DNA from: Agrostemma githago
Taxonomy: Eukaryota > Streptophyta > Magnoliopsida > Caryophyllales > Caryophyllaceae
DNA: 64,000 nt
Assembly: GCA_958450325.1 (NCBI GenBank)
Contig: OY288259.1
Location: 23,058,734-23,122,733 of the forward strand
Direction: 5' to 3'
The position numbers and the translations under genes were made by a program. How positions within the stretch are numbered: position 1 is the stretch's first letter; the number at the start of each line of letters is the position of its first letter. Below are positions 1 through 10,031 of the stretch, piece by piece. The notes under the pieces were generated by a model. That model made no database searches. It worked only from the letters and a program-made list of their open reading frames with translations, and was not told where the DNA came from.

Positions 1-452
1 TCTTCTATAAACTTTAATGTAAAACTAGAGAATTATTGATGAAAACTATGTAGATCTACTACTAGATTACTACTAGAATTATAGAGAATTACTAAGAATA
101 CTACAAAATTACTCTACTAATGGATGGTGTTACTACACTAATGGTGGATGGAGTCGTGGAATGAAGATACTACACTAATGATGGGATGCCTTGGGCAACA
201 AACTAGGGTAGACATATATATAGTAATGCCTTAATGGGTATCTTAACCTAAAGCCTAAATCATACTTTTTGCTCCATTAGTGAGACAACCACCCTTTGTA
301 TCTTCATGGGGCAAAACGTCACCCTGCGGTTGACGGGTTAGCACCACCGGGTGAGATTTTCTTCTCAATTTGCGATTTTTGGCGCTTTTCTCCATCGGGC
401 GAAATTTCACCCGGTGGGCGAAATTTTGTCCGGTCATTTTCGCCCGGTGGAG
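1..452 (-). mobile_element. Athila-like LTR fragment, left half (minus orientation)
   Basis: This stretch, read on the minus strand, matches the part of the Athila-like 3' LTR around 49200-49373 and 50912-51080: the same TATA region (about 213-222 here) and the same sequence downstream of it. Bases 340-452 hold copies of a GC-rich inverted motif, GGGTGAA-N2-TTCACCC or CGGGCGAA variants. It stops exactly at the TGGAG target duplication of the element inserted at 453 and resumes at 10032. The rest of its parent element lies to the left of the window. Confidence 0.8.
448..452. repeat. Target-site duplication TGGAG, left copy
   Basis: The five bases before the left LTR equal the five after the right LTR (10032-10036). 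Removing one copy and the element rejoins the surrounding Athila-like LTR. Confidence 0.9.
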
Positions 453-1511
453 TGATGGCAAGGGATTCGTCACGTCCCTAGCCGATCAATATAACACCGA
501 CTAACCTAGTGAGTAGCTAGGGTAAGTCGGGATCGTATCCACGAGGATGGTATATCAAGGTTTAGACTAGGTCGGCCTAAAACGAGACTAGATTACCAAA
601 CGAACACAAAGAATGCAATAAAAGGAAAACTAATGATGGAGGAGAGGTAAGAATAAGCTAATGATCAAACTAACAAATAAACTAAAAGAACGATGGCTAA
701 CTAGGAGGATTAACACAAATATGGAAAGAAGTGGGGTAGGTCGGGTTCATAGAGGTCGAAGGGTAATTGGGGTGGTCAAGGGTAAAGGTGTCTTCTAATC
801 GCTAGACTCGGTCCGGGCTCTCGCAACATAGACCGATGTCAAGGTGAGTCCGGGCTCTCGCAACTTAGACCCTAGTCGGCACTCTCGTGACTATGACTAT
901 TCTCAACATTTCCACAAAATAAGCAATCAATGAGAAGATGAACACAAGCATGGGAAGCATGGCCACTACAACTCACACAAGCATATCAACAAACAAGCAT
1001 ATCAACAAACACATAGAGTGCCTACAATGTGACTAACAACAAAGATACAACCTTTTCCCCTTAATCAACCCTAATCATCCATAATCTACCCCTTATCCCC
1101 CTACTAACCCCACAAAGAAACTACTCACTCATTATCAATGAGAAACTAACATTCACAAGAGAAAACAAACTTATAAACCAAACATCCATTATGAACAATG
1201 AGAACAATGATGAGAACAATATAAAAAGATTGGAACTAGATTAAATAAACAAGGATTAGAGTAGAGAAGATTATACCAACAATACTATGATGAAAAAGAT
1301 GAAAACTTGCATTAATGAGAAACCGAAATACAATCCCAAGGTTGTCAAGCTTGGAACAATCTTCAAAAATCTTCTTAATACAAGCTTAATTACAATAATT
1401 AACTAAGGATTAAAGAGAGATTAAAACTAATGAGTGAGAGTAAATCTAGGGTTTTGGAGGCTTAAACTAATGTAGGGTAACATAAGATGTCTTAAAATTA
1501 CAAGAAGGGAG

Positions 1512-1520
1512 TATATATAT
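1512..1520 (-). promoter_or_regulatory. LTR TATA box
   Basis: The run TATATATAT lies about 53 bp downstream (sense direction) of the palindrome cluster 1573-1716. The same arrangement recurs in every complete LTR of the family, for example 9502-9510 and 13437-13446. It is the likely core promoter for element transcription. Confidence 0.6.
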
Positions 1521-1572
1521 GGGTACAAGAATGAAGGAGAAGAAAAGAAGAAAGCGGGTTAGCTGTAGCCCA

Positions 1573-1716
1573 TCCCGACCGGGAAGGATCATCCCGATCG
1601 GGAAGGGTTCTGCCATCCCGATCGGGAAGGGCTCAACCCGACCGGGAAGGACCCACAGTGGCGCTTCTAAATGGGCCTCCCTTCCCGATCGGGAAGGCTA
1701 TTATCCCGACTGGGAA
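1573..1716. repeat. Cluster of 12-bp GC palindromes in LTR U3
   Basis: Several copies of TCCCGATCGGGA and near variants (TCCCGACCGGGA, TCCCGACTGGGA) are spaced 10-40 bp apart. The cluster sits just upstream of the LTR TATA box in sense orientation. A second cluster is at 9563-9692 in the other LTR. Confidence 0.85.
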
Positions 1717-2056
1717 GGGTCTTGTATGCCTTCAATAAGAGCTCTAGTGTCCCTCCTTGTAGCTTATGGGCTTCCCGTCGATTCTCGGGACTCGGGATCG
1801 GGTCTCGGAGGCTCAGGATTGGAACCCAAGGTCTCGGGGTCGATTCTAAGCCCTCGAGTCATCATTCCTTTATCTCGTTGGCTCCAAAATGTGTATGTAT
1901 TGAGTCGGAATTACTCCAACTCTTCCAAATCGGGCTCGGGAACCTGAAACGGACTAAAGGAAGAATAAGAGGCCCATGAATCGCTCCCAAGGAGCGATTC
2001 CACAAGGAAATGGGACCAAAACACTACGAAATAGGCACTACAAATTACACGAATCA

Positions 2057-2069
2057 ACTTCCCCACACT
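2057..2069 (-). other. Polypurine tract of the gag-protease element
   Basis: Directly inside the 3' LTR the minus strand reads AGTGTGGGGAAGT, a typical plus-strand primer. It is preceded on the minus strand by CTCGAGGGCGAGTAAGGGTTA, close to the GAGGACGAGCAA motif found at the same place in the Athila-like element at 48670. Confidence 0.8.
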
Positions 2070-2297
2070 TAACCCTTACTCGCCCTCGAGTAAGCACAAA
2101 CTAACTACTAAACTAGCCGAATGGTTATTAGCGCACCCTAAACCCCTTCAACTCACGCGAGTGCACTTGGAGGAAAAGTGCACTCCGCAAGGCAAGTTGG
2201 GTCTTGCGACAAAACTGTGGATGCAACCGGACACAAAACACACAAACAAGCAAACATACAAACAACACATAATCGGTTGCACCCAAAACAAAAGAAA

Positions 2298-2321
2298 CAC
2301 CGCTTCCCTCAAAAAGCGGTG
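2298..2321. repeat. Perfect 8-bp-stem inverted repeat
   Basis: CACCGCTT and AAGCGGTG face each other across 8 bp. The same hairpin occurs in sister elements near 14195-14216 and 54310-54332. Confidence 0.6.
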
Positions 2322-2749
2322 AAAGAAGCACCGGTTTAGGACTCGAGATAAGTGACAACGTTCCCAAGCTAGCAATACAAACCAAGGTGAACTAAACCCT
2401 AATAGTATGACGATAAAGCAACAAAAATGTTGGTAACTTACCTAGGTCCTCCTAAGTTTCTAAAAACGTACTACGGGACGATCGGCGGAGTGGAAAGTGA
2501 AGAACCACGGCGTTAGTCGGCACTGTAGGTAAGTGAGACCCCGCCCCCTTTAGCGTGAGCCAAGAGGGTCGTCCCGTGTCCAAGACCGCCTAACTAGTCC
2601 AAGTAAAAAGGTGGAAAACATGCAAAATGAGGGAAGACCGACTAATGCCGCTATCATCCTTCCTCGGGACTCGGTCCTTTGGTAGGCTCTTCACGGAAAA
2701 AGTCGGAAAAAGGCTTATTTTTGTGGGGATTTTCGTTTTGTGAGATGAT

Positions 2750-2935
2750 TTTCTTTTGGCATTTTCTTTCCTTTTGACGTTTTTGCTTTGTTTGTTGCCA
2801 TGCCATTTCTTTTTCTTCTTTTCTATTTTCTTTTTGGCTTTTATGTCTTTTCTTTTTCTTCCTTCTTTTCTTTCTTTCATTTTTTTTTCTTTCTTTCATT
2901 TTTTTTTCTTCTTCTTTTCTTTGCCCCTTTTGGCA
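2750..2935. repeat. Polypyrimidine/polypurine low-complexity tract
   Basis: The plus strand is almost only T and C (TTTC/TTCT runs). Similar tracts occupy the same position in sister elements (14640-14810, 54770-54930). Frames through it give Lys/Arg/Glu-rich or Phe-rich peptides that are composition artefacts. Confidence 0.8.
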
Positions 2936-4597
2936 AGATTTGGCATTTTTGGTAATTCTTTGGGTGATGAGAAAGAGAGAACTCAACAAATCGCATTTTA
3001 TTGTGTGGATATGCGTAGGAGGTAGGGTAATGGGTATGTCGGGACGACGTCTTCCTTTCATACTCACAAAAAGGGGAGAACTTGGACTAATCAAACAACC
3101 CTAAACATGGTCACCTAGGGGACGAGACTCGGTAACCAAGGCCTTTTCACACCGTGGGTGGTCATAATGGTCAAAAGTGCAAATCCCGCAGTAAATCCCT
3201 AGTAAGCTAGGTGGACTCAAGGTAAAGGACCAACGAATTCATTGATTTAGGGTCATTCTACTAGGCTAAAGTCCAAGACTCGATTTACATTACTAGGAAG
3301 GGAAGGTACACACTCACACACTACCCTCTAAACCGGGTTTTCGAAAACCATTTACACACAACACACACAACACAACACAAAATGAAGACATGACGAAAAC
3401 AAAAGGAAAAAGAACAAAAGCAACAAAAACAAAACAAGGCAAAACAAAACACATAGACAAAACAACCACCACCCCTATATTCCATACAAGCTACCAAATC
3501 ATCCACCATTATGCACAAAGCTCCACCCGAGCACACCTCAACACAACCTTCTCCAAACATCACAAGGAATAAAGGAGAAAAAGGGATAAGGTGTTACCGG
3601 AAGTCTTTAGAGCTTTCCAAAGTCATTGGCGAATAAAGCAACCTATAAGAACAAAGGGAGGCAAAACACACGCACAAACAAATATACGACACAAAGACAC
3701 AAAATGAAAACACGAAAAAAGAGAAAATCTTTTTGATTTTTGTGAAATTTTTTCAAATTTTTAGGATTTTTAAAGGTTTTTCGAAAAACTATGAAAATAA
3801 AACTAACTACGATAGAATATCGCTCCCCCACACTTAAATCGAGCAATGTCCTCATATGCTCAGTCGTAGTGTGCGGAGAGACAAAAGAAAAGAAAATAAA
3901 CTACGAAAATAAAGCTAAAAATCAAAGAATAATGTGAAGAAAACGGTAGAAGGTGTCCGGCCGGGGTGTAGTCAAGTCACCATGGGCCGAGACGAGAAAA
4001 AGATATGGAAAGGGGAAGAAAAATTAAAAGAAGGAAATAAAGGGAAATGGGAGGGGAGGGGTAGGTGTAATCAAGTCACCTAGCCCAGATTCCGTCCAAA
4101 TCCGACTAACTTCTAAAAAGGGGTGAAAATATTGTAAATGGACTAATCGATTTACTCACGACGTAATCACGTCGTCGGGAGTCGGGAGCAACCAAACTAT
4201 GGCCTCGAAGGCCCTTAGATACCGAGACTCAAGGGGGAAGGGGGCAAACAAGAGAAAAAGAAGCGATAAAAAGACGGAAAAGTAAGGATAGTTATCCAAA
4301 CCGAGCGGCTAGTAACTCACTTGCTCCATCGTCTCGTTGATCATTAGAGGCTCGTCGCTTATTTTCTCGGTTGCCATCTCGCTTCACACTTGAAGAGAAC
4401 TCACGGTATAGGTATTAATGGTAGGGGGTGGGATTTGATGTGAGAGTCGGTGTAAAGCGGATAGGAAATGGAGTGAGGGCATGAAAATGAAGTACAAGGG
4501 GCATATGATAAGGCTAGGGTAGTTAGGGAGGTTGGGAGGGGGCATAAAACGGTTGGGTGGACTCGATTTGTGAAGAAGAATCACAAAGGGGGAGCAG

Positions 4598-4775
4598 AGG
4601 ACCTTCCCGGTCGGGAAGGTTGTTCCCGATCGGGTTTGCTCACCCGTCCCGGTCGGGACGCCCTAATCCCGATCGGGATGAGCTCACAGTAAGCTCGAAA
4701 TATGGTGCGCCCTTCCCGATCGGGAATCCTTACCCTTCCCGGTCGGGACGTCTCATCCCGGCCGGGATGGGTCTT
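4598..4775. repeat. Interior palindrome cluster
   Basis: Repeated TCCCGGTCGGGA/TCCCGATCGGGA units match those of the LTR but lie in the interior just downstream (sense) of the protease gene. Equivalent interior clusters are at 16440-16640 and 56570-56760. Confidence 0.8.
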
Positions 4776-5007
4776 CTTCAACTTCCACAATCCCCAAAAG
4801 CTTGCTTCAAGCTTCAAAAACCCGATCCTCGTGCCTACAACTCAAAGTACATCATCGCCGATCTCCTCTAGGAGCATTCTCACTTCACCTATCATGCAAT
4901 ACTCAAACATACATCAAACTCTCTCCCTCACAACGCTCATCAATCAATCCAAATAACAAGAATTCACAAAAATCCAACTAACTACAAGAAAGGGATATAT
5001 ACAATGA

Positions 5008-5030
5008 GACGGTTCTTGTGGAACTCCGTC
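5008..5030. repeat. Hairpin just after the protease stop
   Basis: GACGGTTC (5008-5015) pairs with GAACTCCGTC (5021-5030) with a two-base bulge. The hairpin is kept at the same distance after the ORF stop in sister elements (16887-16910, 57041-57064), although their coding regions differ. Confidence 0.55.
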
Positions 5031-5060
5031 AAACCAAGGTGGTGCTTTCTTCAACCTTTT

Positions 5061-6584
5061 TCAACAACCAAAACTAGTTCCATCTCCATCTAGGGCACGT
5101 AAGAACAAGTCGAAGGCCCTAGAGAAGTCTTCAATCAAGCTCGTAATGTAACCGACCACATCCCAAGGCTCCTCATGGCCTTGCCTTGACGTTCCCGGGG
5201 CATCCCTCTCTTCCAAGTTCAACGACTTGAGCTTGTACTTTTGGTCCTTGGGGATATACCCAAATGTCCACCGGTCCTCATGCGGTCCAAAGGGAGGCTC
5301 ATCTTTGTCCTTGCTTTGCAACTTGTCGTCAAGCCCACGATTCGGGCACTCATCTTCCTCCAAATCGGAGTCATCATCCTCAAGTACATAAGAGTACTCC
5401 TTCAAGCTTTGTCCCAATCTTTCCCCTAGATCGATGTCTTCCGTGGCGTGGATCATATTACATGTCTCAGTCATAGGCGAAGTGTTGCCTTGGAGGTCAA
5501 ACACTAACTCCTCATCGCCTAGTTGAAAAGTGATCCTACCCTTCTTCACATCGATCACGGCACCGGCGGTGTGTAAAAATGGGCGTCCAAGGATGATGGG
5601 AGTGTTAGCATCCTCCGGCATGTCAACCACAATGAAGTCGACCGGAATGAAGAACTTCCCTATTTGTACCGGCACATCCTCTAACATTCCCAATGGTCGG
5701 TTAAGAGACTTATCGGCCATTTGGAGTGTAATGGACGTACACTTCAACTCCGTCATCCCTAATCGCTCACAAATGGTGTAGGGAATAATGCTCACACTCG
5801 CGCCCAAATCACACATAGCTCTCTTGATCTTGTAGTTGCCGATGGTGCATGGGATAGAGAAACTACCCGGGTCCTTCAACTTCGGAAGTGTGGAACCTTG
5901 AATAAGCTCGCTCACCACCCTAGTGAACGCTACCGTCTCTTCCTTGTCGATGGACCTCTTCCTAGCCAAGATTTCATTCATGAATTTACCATATGCCGGG
6001 ATTTGGGTAAGTAACTCGGTAAACGGGACACTAACATCCAATTTCTTCACGATATTAAGGAACTTGTCGAATTGAGTGTCCACCTTGGTCTTCATTTGCC
6101 TTGATGGGTAAGGCAACTTGATTTGGTACTTGTTTTGATCAATTGGGGTGGACTCTTCACTTGACACATTCCCTTTACCCTTTTCTTGTGCTTGAAGTGG
6201 GGGAGGAGTGTCTTCTTGGGATTTCTCGGCCTCCCGTAAGACTTGCTCCTTAATTGGATTATCAAAGCTCGATTCTTCTTGAGTTGGAGATGCCATCTCC
6301 ATTGTCGGTTCTTGCATTGGCTCTTGCTCAATAGGATACGGAGGGGGGTCATAGGATGTACCTCTCCTCGTGGTGATAGCATTTACATGCTCAAATGTCG
6401 GTGTTTCACCTTGAGAAGGTAGTTGCCGCTTTTGCCTTGAGGAGCTCCCCGAAGCGAGTTGAGATACTTGAGTCTCAAGTATCTTCATACGAGTGTCTCT
6501 TATCGCGTTTTCCCCTTGAATATAAGTGAAGAGCTCATGATGGTTTCTTGATATGTCCATTTGACCTTGTTGCATGTCCATCAA
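5061..6584 (-). CDS. Gag C-terminal segment and retropepsin-like protease
   Basis: The 507-residue frame starts at overlapping TTG/ATG codons that overlap the TGA stop of the upstream gag frame. It is probably the continuation of one gag-pol frame after a one-base shift rather than a separate gene. Residues about 1-100 resemble the Athila/Tat gag tail, with a VNAITTRRGT segment. Residues about 250-390 are an aspartic protease: the active-site motif is CDLGASVSIIP, followed by a LGRPFLHTAGAVIDV segment. It should cleave the element's polyprotein inside virus-like particles. The last 100 residues are acidic. The extreme C-terminus (SRAFDLFLRALDGDG) resembles the end of the unrelated-looking ORF at 16937-18283. 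No reverse transcriptase follows. Confidence 0.85.
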   Translation of the reverse strand: MMDMQQGQMDISRNHHELFTYIQGENAIRDTRMKILETQVSQLASGSSSRQKRQLPSQGETPTFEHVNAITTRRGTSYDPPPYPIEQEPMQEPTMEMASPTQEESSFDNPIKEQVLREAEKSQEDTPPPLQAQEKGKGNVSSEESTPIDQNKYQIKLPYPSRQMKTKVDTQFDKFLNIVKKLDVSVPFTELLTQIPAYGKFMNEILARKRSIDKEETVAFTRVVSELIQGSTLPKLKDPGSFSIPCTIGNYKIKRAMCDLGASVSIIPYTICERLGMTELKCTSITLQMADKSLNRPLGMLEDVPVQIGKFFIPVDFIVVDMPEDANTPIILGRPFLHTAGAVIDVKKGRITFQLGDEELVFDLQGNTSPMTETCNMIHATEDIDLGERLGQSLKEYSYVLEDDDSDLEEDECPNRGLDDKLQSKDKDEPPFGPHEDRWTFGYIPKDQKYKLKSLNLEERDAPGTSRQGHEEPWDVVGYITSLIEDFSRAFDLFLRALDGDGTSFGC

Positions 6585-8257
6585 ATGTCGAAATCCCGAG
6601 GTGGGGAGGATGGATTATGTGGAGTGTCGGTGATGGCGACGGGAATGCCATAATCATGAGTAGGAGACCCGCTCCTAGGCTTGCTTTGTTGTTGTTGATT
6701 TTGAGTTACTTGTTGACGGTTCCCTTGGAACCCATGAGAATTGCCTTGTTGATGGCCTTGATTGTTGCCATGGTTGCGGTTTTGATATCCTTGAAAATTT
6801 TGGTTTCCTTGGAAACCACCTTGATTGAAGTTCCCTTGTTGGAACCCTTGCTTGTTGTTGAAGTTTCCTTGGTTATTTTGCTTGAAATTGTTGAAGGGTC
6901 TTTGATTACCCCCATAACCTTGGTAACCTTCATTGTTGTCCCGTAAGGGAGGTGGAACATAGGGACGAGGTTGTTGTTGATGTTGAAGTGCTTGTTGTTG
7001 AGGAACTTGATTGGAAGCTTGGTATTGATTAGAGTAGGAGGCACCTTGCTTGAACGCTTGAAAGGCGTTCACTTGCTCAACGCTCCCTCTACAATGCATA
7101 GGATCATGACCAACGATTCCACAAGTATCACACATCCCAAAATAAGGCAAAGGATGTGCAAACTCCAAAGCATTTACATCATGGATCGAGTGTTGATTGG
7201 AGGAACTAGAGCTTTGAACTTGGTTGAGGTGGCTTTGGAGCTTTTTGTCAATGGTCTCCATGTGAGTTCTTAGTTGAGCCCCAAGATCAATGCTCAATTG
7301 TGTAATGGCATCAACCTCATGCCTACCTCCCCGATTTGCCTTCCTAGGCCTTGAGTATTGTGAATTATGCACCGCCATCTCTTCGATCCTTGACCAAGTT
7401 TGGTCATCCTCCACTTCGGTAAACCTACCGTTCGATCCCATGTTAAGTATGGCCCTCGAGTCTTCATATAGCCCATTCCAAAATTGTTGCACGAGGAACA
7501 ATTGTGATAAGCCATGGTGTGGACAAGAACGGATCAAGGCTTTGAATCTTTCCCACGATTCGTAGAGGCTTTCATCATCGCGTTGTTGGAAACCCGTGAT
7601 AGAGGCTCTCAATAGATTTGTCTTCTCCGGGGGATAGAATTGTTGGTAGAAGGCTAAGGCTAGCTTCTTCCAAGTATCAATGCCAAGTCTTGCTTTATCC
7701 AACCCCTTGAACCATTGCTTCGCCTTACCGATAAGAGAGAAAAGAAATAATACCCACCGGATTTGGTCTTGAGTTATTCCCGTTTGTGAAATAGCGTCAC
7801 CGGATTAGGTTTCCATGTGTTGATGAGGATCTTCGGTTGGTAACCCGCTAAATTGACTTCTCTCCACCAATTGGATAAATTGCGTTTTCGCCACAAAACT
7901 CCCGGTATATGCCTCCGGTAAAGTCGATGGACCCGGCAAAACGTCTTCCGTAAAGGTTGAGTGAGAAGAGAACTTAGGCATGATTGGATATAAGGGAGAC
8001 GATGGTGGTGTAGACGGTGTTGATGTAGATGAAGAGGGGGAACTAGGAGAAGAATCACCGAAGGGATTGATGAAGGTCCCTCCGGCCGTCTCTCGAGGTG
8101 AGTTCCTCAAGTCGACTCCTTGGGCTTGCCCTTGATGAGTGGTGCTTGCACTTGGTTGAGAGATCCTAGCCCGATTAATCATCCGTTGGCGAAAGGCTCG
8201 AAAGAGTCTCTCCGGCTCTGGATTAAAGAGATAGAAGTCGCCTCCCCTCCTAGGCAT
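6581..8257 (-). pseudogene. gag: Retrotransposon gag, interrupted by an in-frame stop
   Basis: The frame begins at ATG 8257 (MPRRGGDFYLF) and runs to a TAA at about 7805-7807. It resumes in the same frame and continues to the TGA at 6581. The second part has the typical plant Retrotrans_gag fold sequence (WKKLALAFYQQFYPP, then a SLYESWERFKALIRSCPHHGL segment) and a CCHC zinc knuckle (CDTCGIVGHDPMHC). A long Gln/Asn/Gly-rich tail follows. Gag forms the particle and binds element RNA. The stop and the following frame change suggest this copy no longer makes full gag-protease, unless the stop is suppressed. Confidence 0.85.
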
Positions 8258-8287
8258 ACACTACACACTAGAACAAACGTGAGAACA

Positions 8288-8310
8288 CCTAGTGCTTTAT
8301 GGGCACTAGG
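8288..8310. ncRNA. Leader hairpin between primer site and gag
   Basis: CCTAGTGC (8288-8295) and GCACTAGG (8303-8310) form a perfect stem in the 5' leader. Sister elements have TCTAGTGC/GCACTAGA at the same place (18378-18402, 58531-58556), a compensatory C-G to T-A exchange. Its position suggests a dimerisation or packaging signal, which is inference. Confidence 0.5.
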
Positions 8311-8448
8311 CAACGACAATAACAAACACAACTAGAGACAAAGAGAAAAAGAAGAAAAACTAGAGAATATTCACAAGAGAAGATGGGAGAGCACAAAGAG
8401 GGGTAACTAAGTCTAAAAATAAGCAAACTAAGTCTAAACAATGCACCG

Positions 8449-8466
8449 TCCCCGGCAACGGCGCCA
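8449..8466 (-). other. Primer-binding site, tRNA-Asp
   Basis: The plus strand reads TCCCCGGCAACGGCGCCA, identical to the 3' end of plant tRNA-Asp with CCA, and is followed by AAT and then the LTR. On the element's sense strand this is an 18-bp primer site. Confidence 0.92.
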
Positions 8467-8469
8467 AAT

Positions 8470-10031
8470 TGATGGCAAGGGATTCGTCACGTCCCTAGCC
8501 GATCAATATAACACCGACTAACCTAGTGAGTAGCTAGGGTAAGTCGGGATCGTATCCACGAGGACGGTATATCAAGGTTTAGACTAGGTTGGCCTAAAAC
8601 GAGACTAGATTACCAAACGAACACAAAGAATGCAATAAAAGGAACACTAATGATGGAGGAGAGGTAAGAATAAGCTAATGATCAAACTAAAAAATAAACT
8701 AAAAGAACGATGGCTAACTAGGAGGATTAATACAAATATGGAAAGAAGTGGGGTAGGTCGGGTTCATAGAGGTCGAAGGGTTATTGCGGTGGTCAAGGGT
8801 AAAGGTGTCTCCTAATCGCTAGAGCCGGTCCGGGCTCTCGCAACTTAGACCGATGTCAAGGTGAGTCCGGGCTCTCGCAACTTAGACCCTAGTCGGCACT
8901 CTCGTGACTATGACTATTCTCAACATTTCCACAAAATAAGCAATCAATGAGAAGATGAACACAAGCATGGGAAGCATGGCCACTACAACTCACACAAGCA
9001 TATCAACAAACACATAGAGTGCCTACAATGTGACTAACAACAAAGATACAACCTTTTCCCCTTAATCAACCCTAATCATCCATAATCCCCCTACTAACCC
9101 CACAAAGAAACTACTCACTCATTATCAATGATAAACTAACATTCACAAGAGAAAACAAACTTATAAACCAAACATCCATTATGAACAATGAGAACAATGA
9201 TGAGAACAATATAAAAAGATTGGAACTAGATTAAATAAACAAGGATTAGAGTAGAGAAGATTATACCAACAATACTATGATGAAAAATATGAAAACTTGC
9301 ATTAATGAGAAACCCAAATACAATCTCAAGGTTGTCAAGCTTGGAACAATCTTCAAGAATCTTCTTAATACAAGCTTAATTACAATAATTAACTAAGGAT
9401 TAAAGAGAGATTAAAACTATTGAGTGAGAGTAAATCTAGGGTTTTGGAGGCTTAAACTAATGTAGGGTAACATAAGATGTCTTAAAATTACAAGAAGGGA
9501 GTATATATATGGGTACAAGAATGAAGGAGAAGAAAAGAAGAAAGCGGGTGAGCTGTAGCCCATCCCGACCGAGAAGGATCATCCCGATCGGGAAGGGTTC
9601 TGCCATCCCGATCGGGAAGGGATCAACCCGACCGGGAAGGACCCCCAGTGCCTCCATTCCCGATCGGGAAGGCTATTATCCCGACCGGGAAGGGTCTTGT
9701 ATGCCTTCAATAAGAGCTCTAGGGTCCCTCCTTGTAGCTTATGGGCTTCCCGTCGATTCTCGGGACTCGGGATCGGGTCTCGGAGGCTCGGGATTGGGAC
9801 CCAAGGTCTCGGGGTCGATTCTAAGGCCTCGAGTCATCGTTCCTTTATCTCGTTGGCTCCAAAATGTGTATGTATTGAGTCGGAATCACTCCAACTCTTC
9901 CAAATCGGGCTCGGGAACCTGAAACGGACTTAAGGAAGAACAAGAGGCCCATGAATCGCTCCCAAGGAGCGATTCCACAAGGAAATGGGACCAAAACACT
10001 ACGAAATAGGCACTACAAATGACACTTATCA
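8470..10031 (-). repeat. 5' LTR of the gag-protease element
   Basis: This LTR is 1562 bp and pairs with 453-2056. The TATA box is at 9502-9510, with the palindrome cluster at 9563-9692. It ends TTATCA and is followed by the TGGAG duplication. Confidence 0.9.

Larger units (their letters stand above)
453..2056 (-). repeat. 3' LTR of the gag-protease element
   Basis: This LTR is 1604 bp and pairs with 8470-10031. In sense (minus) orientation it contains, in order: a U3 inverted repeat (1978-2000), a cluster of TCCCGATCGGGA-like palindromes (1573-1716), a TATA box (1512-1520), and a downstream part with TCCGGGCTCTCGCAACTTAG-like repeats near 810-890. The two LTRs differ by point changes and small indels. 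For example, a segment of about 20 bp between the palindromes near 1660-1680 is missing from the right LTR, so the insertion is not brand new. Confidence 0.9.
2070..5060 (-). other. 3' non-coding interior shared with Athila-like elements
   Basis: About 3 kb lies between the protease stop and the polypurine tract without a convincing reading frame. It contains a palindrome cluster (4598-4775), a perfect 8-bp-stem hairpin (2298-2321), a long pyrimidine tract (2750-2935), and segments that match 13946-16936, 54064-57090 and, more distantly, 11570-11960 and 47496-48700. The short frames predicted here are low-complexity or palindrome translations, and I do not call them genes. Confidence 0.75.
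453..10031 (-). mobile_element. Complete non-autonomous LTR retrotransposon with gag-protease only (TR-GAG type)
   Basis: Two LTRs (453-2056 and 8470-10031) begin TGATGG and end ATCA on the plus strand. They are flanked by a perfect 5-bp duplication TGGAG (448-452 and 10032-10036). A tRNA-Asp primer site adjoins the right LTR and a polypurine tract adjoins the left LTR, so the element reads on the minus strand. The interior encodes gag and a retropepsin, then about 3 kb of non-coding DNA. No reverse transcriptase, RNase H or integrase motif is visible in any frame. The coding style, the DLGAS protease motif and the tRNA-Asp primer fit the Athila/Tat branch of Ty3/gypsy. Mobilisation would need proteins from a related autonomous element. 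Confidence 0.93.

Noticed and set aside
2590..3094. Lys/Arg/Glu-rich minus-strand frames and Phe-rich plus-strand frames
   Set aside because: They are translations of the polypyrimidine tract and vary freely between sister elements.
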